The notes under the pieces: model-generated
The model's input: the letters and a program-made list of their open reading frames with translations, nothing else
What the model was told of the DNA's origin: nothing
Database searches by the model: none
Translations under genes and position numbers: made by a program
Assembly (NCBI RefSeq): GCF_900167975.1
Contig: NZ_FUZU01000005.1
Span: 67,001 to 131,000 of the forward strand
Origin: Ohtaekwangia koreensis
GTDB lineage: Bacteria > Bacteroidota > Bacteroidia > Cytophagales > Cyclobacteriaceae
DNA: 64,000 nt
Direction of reading: 5' to 3'
In this document: piece by piece, positions 18,592 to 25,913 of the stretch
Layout: the number at the start of each line of letters is the position of its first letter
Numbering within the stretch: position 1 is the first letter of the stretch

Positions 18592-19770
18592 ATGAAAAGA
18601 TATATAGCTATAGCATTGGTTGCATGTACATTGATATTTTTGGCAGGTTGCGAGCAAGAGGTTGTTGTAAAAGATGGGCAGGTAGAGCAGGATATAGTAC
18701 AGCAACCAGGCACTTCCTCTGCGAACGCAAAGGCTAGTGGTCTTACGTATCGGGGCATGGATTTATCTTTCGCGTATAAAATTGAAACGCAACGCGGTGG
18801 TAAATTTTATTATGCGAATGGTTCGGCCGGTACCGTGTTTGACATTGCGAAAAGCTCGAATGTAAATCTGGTGCGTTTGCGCCTGTGGGTTAACCCCGAT
18901 GCAAATCATAAAGAATGTAGTCTCGCAGCAGTAAAGGAACAAGCGAAGAAAATTGTTGCGAAGGGTATGCAGTTCATGCTCACGTTGCATTACTCAGATA
19001 CATGGGCTGATCCAGGCACGCAAACTAAACCGTCTGCATGGAGCAGCCTCACGCAGCAACAACTGATTGATAAAATCTGGTCCTATACCAGCGATGTCAT
19101 GAACCAGTTAAAAAGCCAGGGTACAGCACCTGCAATTGTACAGATCGGTAATGAAATCAACGGAGGTTTTTTATGGCCAACGTTCAAAGTATCTGCTGAC
19201 AGCGACACGAATTGGGACAACAGTTTCGAGTATGCTATCAACTCCGGGTATAATGCTGTAAAGACTGTATTCCCGAATACAAAAGTGATGTTACACTATG
19301 CGGGTATATGGGCTGATAATTTTTTCTGGCGCTGCAGCAAGTTCGGAATACAATATGATATCATGGGTTTCTCCTGGTACCCCGAGTGGCATGGGAAAAG
19401 CTTTTCAGATGTATATAATCAGTTGAACAACCTCACATCATGGTATAGCAAAACGTGTATCGTAGTGGAAACGGCCTATCCATGGACAACGGGCTATGCT
19501 GATCAGGCGGGAAATGTACTGGGCACCGGAAGTCAGATGTCCGGATACGCCATGACACCAGCGGGACAGCAAGCATTCATTGAACAACTGATGGCAACGG
19601 TGAAGTCTATTCCCAACAACAAAGGATTAGGCGTAGTATACTGGGAGCCTGACTGGACAGCCTATAATGGAGCATCTGCTACCAACTGGGAGAATGGTTC
19701 TAGTTGGGAAAACGCTGCGCTGTTTGATTTTAGCTGGAAAGCAATGCAAGGATTCAATGCCTTTAATTAA
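18592..19770 (+). CDS. GH53 arabinogalactan endo-beta-1,4-galactanase, lipoprotein
   Basis: A 392-residue lipoprotein. Lipobox LAGC (Cys20) is followed by EQEVV. GH53 motifs are clear: YRGMDLSFAYKIE at the start of the domain, VRLRLWVNP, MLTLHYSDTWADPGTQTKP, the acid/base in VQIGNEINGG (Glu188), GFSWYPEWHG, and the nucleophile in VVETAYPWT (Glu293), ending GVVYWEPDW. GH53 is dominated by a single activity, retaining hydrolysis of beta-1,4-galactan as in pectic arabinogalactan I. Lipid anchoring suggests action at the outer membrane, supplying SusCD. It is the first of two tandem GH53 genes, which differ clearly in sequence and so are not a recent copy. Confidence 0.94.
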   Translation: MKRYIAIALVACTLIFLAGCEQEVVVKDGQVEQDIVQQPGTSSANAKASGLTYRGMDLSFAYKIETQRGGKFYYANGSAGTVFDIAKSSNVNLVRLRLWVNPDANHKECSLAAVKEQAKKIVAKGMQFMLTLHYSDTWADPGTQTKPSAWSSLTQQQLIDKIWSYTSDVMNQLKSQGTAPAIVQIGNEINGGFLWPTFKVSADSDTNWDNSFEYAINSGYNAVKTVFPNTKVMLHYAGIWADNFFWRCSKFGIQYDIMGFSWYPEWHGKSFSDVYNQLNNLTSWYSKTCIVVETAYPWTTGYADQAGNVLGTGSQMSGYAMTPAGQQAFIEQLMATVKSIPNNKGLGVVYWEPDWTAYNGASATNWENGSSWENAALFDFSWKAMQGFNAFN

Positions 19771-19783
19771 TCTATAGTATACT

Positions 19784-19832
19784 ATATACTTCAGGTATGA
19801 GAGATATAACTCTCTCGATACTTGAAGTATAT
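19784..19832 (+). promoter_or_regulatory. Long imperfect hairpin between the two GH53 genes
   Basis: Left arm 19784-19804 and right arm 19811-19832 pair over about 21 bases with one G-T pair and one bulged base, around a 6-nt loop (tataac). It lies in the 98-base gap between the GH53 coding regions, with no T tract. Like the hairpin after susD, it may set relative expression within the operon. Confidence 0.5.
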
Positions 19833-19868
19833 AAGAGTGAATTTAAACTAAAGACGAGTATTCAAGAG

Positions 19869-21074
19869 ATGAAATTCAGAAGCGCGCTAGCGATCGCCCT
19901 CACAATATGTCTGTTTTCTTTTGTGAATTGTAAGGAAGATGATGATCCGACAATAGATGATCCGGATGGAGAAGAACCACGTGACCTCACCGGTTTTTAC
20001 TTTGGTGCCGATCTCTCGTATGTAAACCAGGTGTTGGATCACAACGGTGTATATAAAGATGGTGGTGTTGTAAAGAATCCATATCAGATTTTTAAAGATC
20101 ACGGTACCAACCTGGTGCGCCTACGGTTATGGCATAACCCTTTATGGACGAAAGAAGTATACGGCGCTCAGGGAACTCAATTGTATAATGATCTTTTTGA
20201 TGTAGCGAAGTCGATGCGACTTGCCAAAGAGCAGGGCTTACCGGTGCTGCTTGATTTTCATTATTCGGATACATGGGCTGATCCGGAGAATCAAAAGATA
20301 CCGGTTGCATGGAAGGAGATCAGGGACATTACGGTGTTGCGTGATTCAGTATATAATTATACCTATAAAACGCTTCAATACCTCAATGCACAGGGTATCA
20401 TGCCGGAGCTGGTGCAGGTTGGTAACGAAACGAATTGTGGCATGCTCTATACCGATGCTCCCGAGGGTTTCCCTGCCTGCAATGTATGCAACGGCGCATG
20501 GCAACAATTCGGAACGGTAGTGAAGGCTGCTATAGATGCAGTGAAGGCAGTTTCAGCAGTATCATCTGTAAAAACTAAAATTATACTTCATGTTGCAGAT
20601 CCCAAGAACGTGGAGTGGTGGTTCGATAATATTATGGCAAAAGGTAGTGTTACTAATTTTGACATGGTCGGTTTTTCTTATTATCCATTGTGGCATCCAA
20701 CCGTAACACTCGATCAACTTTCTGATAGAGTAGCGGCATTTAAAAATAAATATAGCAGGCCTGTTATCATGCTTGAGACAGCATATCCTTGGACTACCGG
20801 AAGTGACGATGCCTATAATAATAACTTCGGAAATGAATCGGCTATTGCCGGATTTCCTTTTTCTAAAAAGGGCCAGTCAGATTTGCTCATCAAGCTTACG
20901 CAAGAGATGCTTGATGGCGGAGGGCAAGGTGTTGTCTATTGGGAGCCTGCATGGATCAGCTCAGGTATGAAAGACCTTTGGGGTACCGGATCATCGTGGG
21001 AGAATTGCGCCTTCTTTGATTTTGAAGGCAACGCCACAGAGTCTATTGACTTTACAAAGTATAGTTATAAGTAA
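19869..21074 (+). CDS. GH53 endo-beta-1,4-galactanase, second copy, lipoprotein
   Basis: 401 residues from ATG 19869. This start is chosen because it gives a proper signal peptide with lipobox FVNC, while the upstream ATG 19797 lies in the hairpin. Cys20 is followed by KEDDDPT, fitting a surface-export signal. GH53 motifs are FYFGADLSYVNQV, LVRLRLWHNP, DFHYSDTWADPENQ, VQVGNETNCGM (acid/base Glu187), FSYYPLWHP and LETAYPWT (nucleophile Glu303), ending VYWEPAW. It carries an internal NVCNGAW segment absent from the first copy, so the two enzymes may prefer different chain lengths or branching. Both probably work on galactan at the surface. Confidence 0.93.
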   Translation: MKFRSALAIALTICLFSFVNCKEDDDPTIDDPDGEEPRDLTGFYFGADLSYVNQVLDHNGVYKDGGVVKNPYQIFKDHGTNLVRLRLWHNPLWTKEVYGAQGTQLYNDLFDVAKSMRLAKEQGLPVLLDFHYSDTWADPENQKIPVAWKEIRDITVLRDSVYNYTYKTLQYLNAQGIMPELVQVGNETNCGMLYTDAPEGFPACNVCNGAWQQFGTVVKAAIDAVKAVSAVSSVKTKIILHVADPKNVEWWFDNIMAKGSVTNFDMVGFSYYPLWHPTVTLDQLSDRVAAFKNKYSRPVIMLETAYPWTTGSDDAYNNNFGNESAIAGFPFSKKGQSDLLIKLTQEMLDGGGQGVVYWEPAWISSGMKDLWGTGSSWENCAFFDFEGNATESIDFTKYSYK

Positions 21075-21162
21075 ATCTAATGATCAGTGATACTTTGTTC
21101 ATTCTGTCTGAAGGGATATTTCCTATTAGGCCAGGTGAATAACGTGTATTAAAAAAGTATAT

Positions 21163-23763
21163 ATGAAGGTGAACAGCGAAGAACGTAGGAAGTATCAAAT
21201 AGTGGTTGCTTTTTTTCTGTTTTTTATAACAGTGTTGAGCGCGCATGCACAAAAATCAAACGATGTGTATGTTGATAAAAACGGAATAATGCGCTGGGGA
21301 AAAACAAATGAAGAGGTGCATGCCTTTGGCGTCAATTATACCGTACCCTTTGCACACGGATACCGGGCGGCAAAGAAGAAAAATATTTCCTTGGAAAAAG
21401 CTATCGATGATGATGTATACCACTTTGCGCGGTTGGGATTTGACCTATATCGTGTACACGTATGGGATTGTGAGATCAGCGACAGCGTTGGAAATATACT
21501 GAACAACGAACATCTTAAACTTTTCGACTATATGTTGAAAAAGATGAAAGACCGAGGTATGAAATTTATGTTGACTCCTATAGCATACTGGCCCAATGGT
21601 TATCCGGAGCCGGAAGAAAAAACACCGGGCTTTGCAACCAAGTATGGCAAAGATACGTGTCTCACAAATGAAGATGCTATAAAAGCGCAGGAGAATTACC
21701 TGTTTCAATTTTTGAACCATGTGAACCCCTATACGGGCATTGCCTATAAAAATGATCCGGATATTATAGCGTTCGAGATTTCAAACGAACCACATCACCA
21801 GGAAGCTGCGGAGAAAGTTACCGCGTTTATTAGCCGTATGGTGAAATCCATGAAAAAAACCGGCTGTGGTAAACCGATCTTCTATAACATCAGCCACAGC
21901 ATACATCTTGCTGATGCGTACTTTGATGCAGGTATACAAGGCGGTACGTTTCAATGGTATCCTACAGGGCTTGGCTCAGGACATGAACTTGGCGGGAATC
22001 TGCTACCCAATGTAGACCGGTATAGTATTCCATTTGCGAATAATCCAAAATTTAAAAAGACAGGTAAGCTGGTATATGAGTTTGATGCAGCCGATATCGG
22101 GCGGTCCTATATATATCCTGCAATGGCCAGAAGTTTCCGTGAAGCAGGGCTCCAGATTGCAACTCACTTTGCATATGATCCAACCTATATGGCGGATGTT
22201 AACACAGAGTATAATACGCACTACATGAACCTGGTATATGCGCCACAGAAGGCGTTAAGTCTTAAAATTGCAGGTGAAGTATTCCATCGTCTGCCATTGT
22301 ATAAAAACTATGGCAGCTATCCGGCCAATACTTCATTTGGTGATTTTAAAGTGAGCTATGAAAAAGATTTGGCGGAGATGGTTACGGAGCGTGAGTTCAT
22401 CTATACCAATCATACAACCACAACACCTCCCGCTGCAGAGAAACTACAGGAGATTGCAGGTTGGGGAAATTCTCCTGTAATAAAGTATCAAGGGACTGGT
22501 GCATATTTTCTGGATCGTATTGACGCCGGTGTGTGGCGTTTGGAAGTGTTGCCTGATGCGGTTTGGGTAAATGATCCCTTCGGACAGAATAGTCCTAGAA
22601 AGAAAGTTGCTGTTGTTAACTGGCGTGAATGGCCTATGACCATCAACCTTTCTGATCTTGGTGCGAACTTCAAGGTGAAAGGTATCAATGAAGGGAATAT
22701 GTATTGGGTTACAGCCTCAGGCAAAACATTTGCAATTACACCGGGTACATATTTATTGACTGGTGAGAATACGGCGGCAAAAATTAGCCCTGCTGCGCGG
22801 TGGAAGAACATTAATCTTAATGAATTTGTAGCGCCACGTTCGTCTGTGGACAAAGTATACACATTGCATAAGCCGCTGGCTCAGCTTTCCGAAGTAAGCA
22901 CATGGACATTGCAGGCCACGGTTGTAACACCGACACCGGCACACGCCGTGGAAGTATATATCTACGGGTCAGGATGGAGACCGGAAGTGTTACCCATGGA
23001 ACATGTGACTGGCTATACCTATAGCGTTACGCTTCCTGAGAAATTTGTAAAGGTAGGAATGCTCCGCTATTTCATTGCTGTGAAGTCGAACGATGTATGT
23101 ACTACCTATCCATCCGCTGTAGAAGGTAAGCCTGCAGATTGGGATTTTTATGGTGAGCCCTTTGTAATTCCGGTAACGGCAAAAAAAACTGCAATATATT
23201 TATTCGATGCCGCCACCGATGCAAGTGACTTGTCGCGTCAATGGTTGAGAAGCTCAATGGTAGTGCCATTGGCCGAACCAGGGAAAGCAGAACTTCAGGT
23301 GAACGTTAACCGGTTATTCGAGATTGATCCGGAAAATAAAAATGCTGAAGTAATTCATGATTACTCCATGCGGTATTTCTTTGGTGATAAAATCAGCGGA
23401 TTGAAATCCGGTCTCCCGCAAGCGAAAAAGCTTGTATTCCGAGGTCGCGCTCTGAATGAGAATCCGTGCAAACTTCAACTCGCGTTGGTAATGAAAGATG
23501 GCTCCGCTTATGGCGGTGTTATCACGGTAGGGGTAGACGCCACAGAATATAGCATCAACCTTTCGGAACTTCAGAATGTAAAGCTCGTGACATTGCCCAG
23601 GCCGTATCCCGGTTTTCTGCCATACTTCTTCAAGCCTTCGGCTCTTTGCGATTTTGACATCACGGCCGTGGAGTCTTTACAGATTTCAGTCGGGCCAGGT
23701 ATAGCAGTGTCCGAACTGCAATCCAAACACGGCATTGCTATCGAAAGCATTCGTGTAGAGTAA
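21163..23763 (+). CDS. Large multidomain clan GH-A glycoside hydrolase (family uncertain, GH147-like possible)
   Basis: An 866-residue secreted protein with a signal peptide ending SAHAQ. Residues about 35-380 form a (beta/alpha)8-type catalytic domain: YRVHVWDCE, MKFMLTPIAYWP, EISNEPHH with the probable acid/base Glu209, and KLVYEFDAADI with the probable nucleophile Glu306, both at strand ends as in clan GH-A. The C-terminal half (about 420-866) is beta-rich, with Ig-like and carbohydrate-binding-like segments. It follows two GH53 genes in the same direction. Galactan loci often include GH2 or GH147 enzymes that trim galacto-oligosaccharides. I cannot assign the family with certainty; GH5 relatives are an alternative. 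Without a lipobox it is probably periplasmic. Confidence 0.75.
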   Translation: MKVNSEERRKYQIVVAFFLFFITVLSAHAQKSNDVYVDKNGIMRWGKTNEEVHAFGVNYTVPFAHGYRAAKKKNISLEKAIDDDVYHFARLGFDLYRVHVWDCEISDSVGNILNNEHLKLFDYMLKKMKDRGMKFMLTPIAYWPNGYPEPEEKTPGFATKYGKDTCLTNEDAIKAQENYLFQFLNHVNPYTGIAYKNDPDIIAFEISNEPHHQEAAEKVTAFISRMVKSMKKTGCGKPIFYNISHSIHLADAYFDAGIQGGTFQWYPTGLGSGHELGGNLLPNVDRYSIPFANNPKFKKTGKLVYEFDAADIGRSYIYPAMARSFREAGLQIATHFAYDPTYMADVNTEYNTHYMNLVYAPQKALSLKIAGEVFHRLPLYKNYGSYPANTSFGDFKVSYEKDLAEMVTEREFIYTNHTTTTPPAAEKLQEIAGWGNSPVIKYQGTGAYFLDRIDAGVWRLEVLPDAVWVNDPFGQNSPRKKVAVVNWREWPMTINLSDLGANFKVKGINEGNMYWVTASGKTFAITPGTYLLTGENTAAKISPAARWKNINLNEFVAPRSSVDKVYTLHKPLAQLSEVSTWTLQATVVTPTPAHAVEVYIYGSGWRPEVLPMEHVTGYTYSVTLPEKFVKVGMLRYFIAVKSNDVCTTYPSAVEGKPADWDFYGEPFVIPVTAKKTAIYLFDAATDASDLSRQWLRSSMVVPLAEPGKAELQVNVNRLFEIDPENKNAEVIHDYSMRYFFGDKISGLKSGLPQAKKLVFRGRALNENPCKLQLALVMKDGSAYGGVITVGVDATEYSINLSELQNVKLVTLPRPYPGFLPYFFKPSALCDFDITAVESLQISVGPGIAVSELQSKHGIAIESIRVE

Positions 23764-23812
23764 AAAAATGTTTCAGGCTGTGTACTACTACATCAGATAC
23801 ACAGCCTGAAAC
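23762..23812 (-). terminator. Terminator between the convergent GH-A hydrolase and Ig-like protein genes
   Basis: Perfect 15-bp arms, gtttcaggctgtgta at 23770-23784 and tacacagcctgaaac at 23798-23812. On the minus strand the stem is followed by seven T (A tract at 23762-23768), a textbook intrinsic terminator for the gene at 23819. On the plus strand the same stem lies 6 bases after the hydrolase stop and probably ends that operon too. Confidence 0.85.
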
Positions 23813-23818
23813 TATATA

Positions 23819-24232
23819 TCAATTGCGTGTTACCGTATCGTTGGGTCCTTCTGCAACTACCAGTTTCAGCGTTGCACCTTTATTTTTATTTTGCATTGCA
23901 CTGGTCAGAATAATTCTGTAGTCACCTGTCTTTGTATTCGCTGCCACCGATATTTTAGCAATACTATTTTCAACCACACCTTCCGCAGGTTCGAATGTTA
24001 CCGTTACACCTTCCGGTAAGCTTGAGGAAATGCCGAGCGTTGCTTTTGATTTCGAATATGCTTTGGAGCGGTTCAGGGAAATCGTCACGTCTTTTGTTTC
24101 ACCAGGTTTAATTTCAAGTGTAGACGATGAAAGTTCGACTGTGTACTCTGTGCGTGGAGCAGGTTTTTCTTGCGCTACAGATACCGTGATGGTAGCTATA
24201 GCTAATGTTAGTGTTGCGATAAAATTTTTCAT
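23819..24232 (-). CDS. Small secreted Ig-like (NEW3/APHP-type) protein
   Basis: A 137-residue exported protein with signal peptide MKNFIATLTLAIATITVSVAQ. The mature part is a single beta-sandwich pattern: LEIKPGETKDVTISLNR, LPEGVTVTFEPA and TGDYRIILTSA are typical of NEW3 or alpha-galactosidase-associated Ig-like domains. There is no catalytic motif and no membrane anchor. It is transcribed away from the LytTR gene and converges on the galactan operon. It could be a periplasmic binding or structural protein; I do not recognise a specific function. Confidence 0.7.
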   Translation of the reverse strand: MKNFIATLTLAIATITVSVAQEKPAPRTEYTVELSSSTLEIKPGETKDVTISLNRSKAYSKSKATLGISSSLPEGVTVTFEPAEGVVENSIAKISVAANTKTGDYRIILTSAMQNKNKGATLKLVVAEGPNDTVTRN

Positions 24233-24247
24233 ATGGCAGTATTTTAT

Positions 24248-24268
24248 ATTTCCTTACGCGAAGGAAAT
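24248..24268 (-). promoter_or_regulatory. Small perfect hairpin in the leader of the Ig-like protein gene
   Basis: Arms atttcctt (24248-24255) and aaggaaat (24261-24268) with a 5-nt loop (acgcg), 16 bases upstream of the gene starting at 24232. It may be a leader hairpin or a weak end for the LytTR transcript. The rest of the 146-base gap shows nothing clear. Confidence 0.35.
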
Positions 24269-24378
24269 CGTGCGCGATGAAAATTGCTGTTCAATGAAGT
24301 AAACAGCATCATGGATGTCGCGGATTGTAAACGGCTGGGGTAAAAAGAAAACGCTTTGGGGCGAACGGTATAGCAATT

Positions 24379-25278
24379 TCAGGCGAGCTCCATCAGATTT
24401 CGAAGCTGTTGGATCTTTTCAATTACTTCCTTTCCTTTTGGCCTCGACACGGGGATGAAATAATCGGTGTCCAGTATCTGAAGCTTATAACCGTTCGTAT
24501 TGCCGGTAATGTTACTGATGGCGTTAACATTTACTATATAGGAGCGATGGCACCGAATGGCAAATGAATTATTGATCTGTGCTTCAATACTTTTGAGGTT
24601 GACACGCAGCAACTTCTTTTGGATGCCTTGTCCGTTTTTCCACACAACAGTAGAGTAATTGTCATCGGCTTGAATGAACAGCAGATCCGGCAGATGCAGG
24701 CTTAGCGTCTCGCTGGTATCAGAATGTAAAATCAACGGAGCATTCGCATTTGATTTAACAGGGACTTCTTTTTTAAGTGTCTTGATTTTTTCCAACTCTT
24801 GATTCGCTTCCAATGCACTTCGCAGATTTTGCTGCAGCATTTTATTTTTCAGAAAGAGAAACATAATCGTCACAGGCATAAATCCGGTAAGTGCTACCTG
24901 CAAGTTTGCTCCTTTTATGTTCGCCCAGAGGGTACGTTGCGGGCAGATAAATAATTCATCGATGATGGTGCTGGCTATACCAATGAGTACAAGGTGAAGA
25001 ATGGTGATGAGAATATATTTACCGATGGTGAAGTTATCGAATGCCTTCGGAAACAATCTGGGTAAAATAATAATGTCTACAAAAAGTACTACGAAGGTGA
25101 CACCACCAAAGAGAAATTTCTGTGCAACTGTTAATGTTGTGTGATGCGAAAAATTTGGTTTAAAAACACTGAGGAAGGCCACCACAAAAAGACTCACCAC
25201 GAGGATGAAGACTATATTCTTTCGATCATCGTCCAGGTAAAAAGGAAATGGAGCTTTTAATTTCTCAGACCAATTCAT
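24379..25278 (-). CDS. Membrane-anchored LytTR-type DNA-binding regulator
   Basis: A 299-residue protein with about four membrane helices in residues 25-160 (FILVVSLFVVAFLSVF; LFGGVTFVVLFVDIIIL; YILITILHLVLIGIAST; TGFMPVTIMFLFL), a short coiled linker, and a C-terminal LytTR domain (about 195-292) with LLFIQADDNYSTVVW, LRVNLKSIEAQI and AIRCHRSYIVNV. LytTR domains bind DNA. Here the domain is attached directly to the membrane part with no receiver, so it probably works as a one-component membrane sensor. No LytS-type kinase is adjacent. A small lipoprotein gene lies 74 bases upstream in the same direction. Targets are unknown. Confidence 0.85.
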   Translation of the reverse strand: MNWSEKLKAPFPFYLDDDRKNIVFILVVSLFVVAFLSVFKPNFSHHTTLTVAQKFLFGGVTFVVLFVDIIILPRLFPKAFDNFTIGKYILITILHLVLIGIASTIIDELFICPQRTLWANIKGANLQVALTGFMPVTIMFLFLKNKMLQQNLRSALEANQELEKIKTLKKEVPVKSNANAPLILHSDTSETLSLHLPDLLFIQADDNYSTVVWKNGQGIQKKLLRVNLKSIEAQINNSFAIRCHRSYIVNVNAISNITGNTNGYKLQILDTDYFIPVSRPKGKEVIEKIQQLRNLMELA

Positions 25279-25352
25279 ACAATGGCGTTCTTTCCGAAAA
25301 GTACGAATTGATTCGATTATAAGTTGCGTTGCTGTGTACGATCCGTCATCCG

Positions 25353-25730
25353 TTAATGTCGAACATTCTTATAGGAAGATGTACGCACTGAATCTGTTTC
25401 GCTTCCTTCATTTCCGGAGTTTATTTTTTTCATGTTCTTCCGGATGTTCTGCTTAACCTTTTTGGGCATATATTTTTTCTTGCCAGGTTGTGGACAATCC
25501 CATTCTTCAACGGATACGTGACTGATCATTTTGGAATTGCTCTTTGAAGCTTTGGACTGGTGATGATCATCTGTAGTTTCTGTTTCTGAAAGTGGTGGCG
25601 ATGGATCAAAGTATCCTTTGTGTGGCGTGGACCTTTTTATTTTCGCAAACTTCGGCTCGGGACAAGGAAGTTTACCAGACTGGCATGCAGTCGATAATGC
25701 GAGTATCAGTAATATCAATCGTCCGTACAT
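25353..25730 (-). CDS. Small basic lipoprotein of unknown function
   Basis: 125 residues. The signal peptide MYGRLILLILALSTAC ends in a lipobox with Cys16. The mature part is low-complexity and hydrophilic: PSPPLSETETTDDHHQSKASKSN, then a lysine-rich stretch KKKYMPKKVKQNIRKNMKK. There are three more cysteines or prolines around PCPEPK and WDCPQPG. No family is recognised. Lipidation is well supported; the strong positive charge could favour binding to lipopolysaccharide or nucleic acid, which is speculation. The 183 bases upstream hold its promoter region, with no clear element. Confidence 0.6.
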   Translation of the reverse strand: MYGRLILLILALSTACQSGKLPCPEPKFAKIKRSTPHKGYFDPSPPLSETETTDDHHQSKASKSNSKMISHVSVEEWDCPQPGKKKYMPKKVKQNIRKNMKKINSGNEGSETDSVRTSSYKNVRH

Positions 25731-25913
25731 ATTTCGTGGTTTTTATATACGACTCCTTACTAAACGACCACCTAAGGTACAGAAGTATACAGACAAGCTC
25801 AATGGTTCAACATAAAAATCAAAAAGGTCTATTATAAAAACAGACCCCTCAGATAGCTCGTCTATCCTATGACAAAATTAAATTTGGTTTCAATTTGCGC
25901 TATAGGGGTATTG

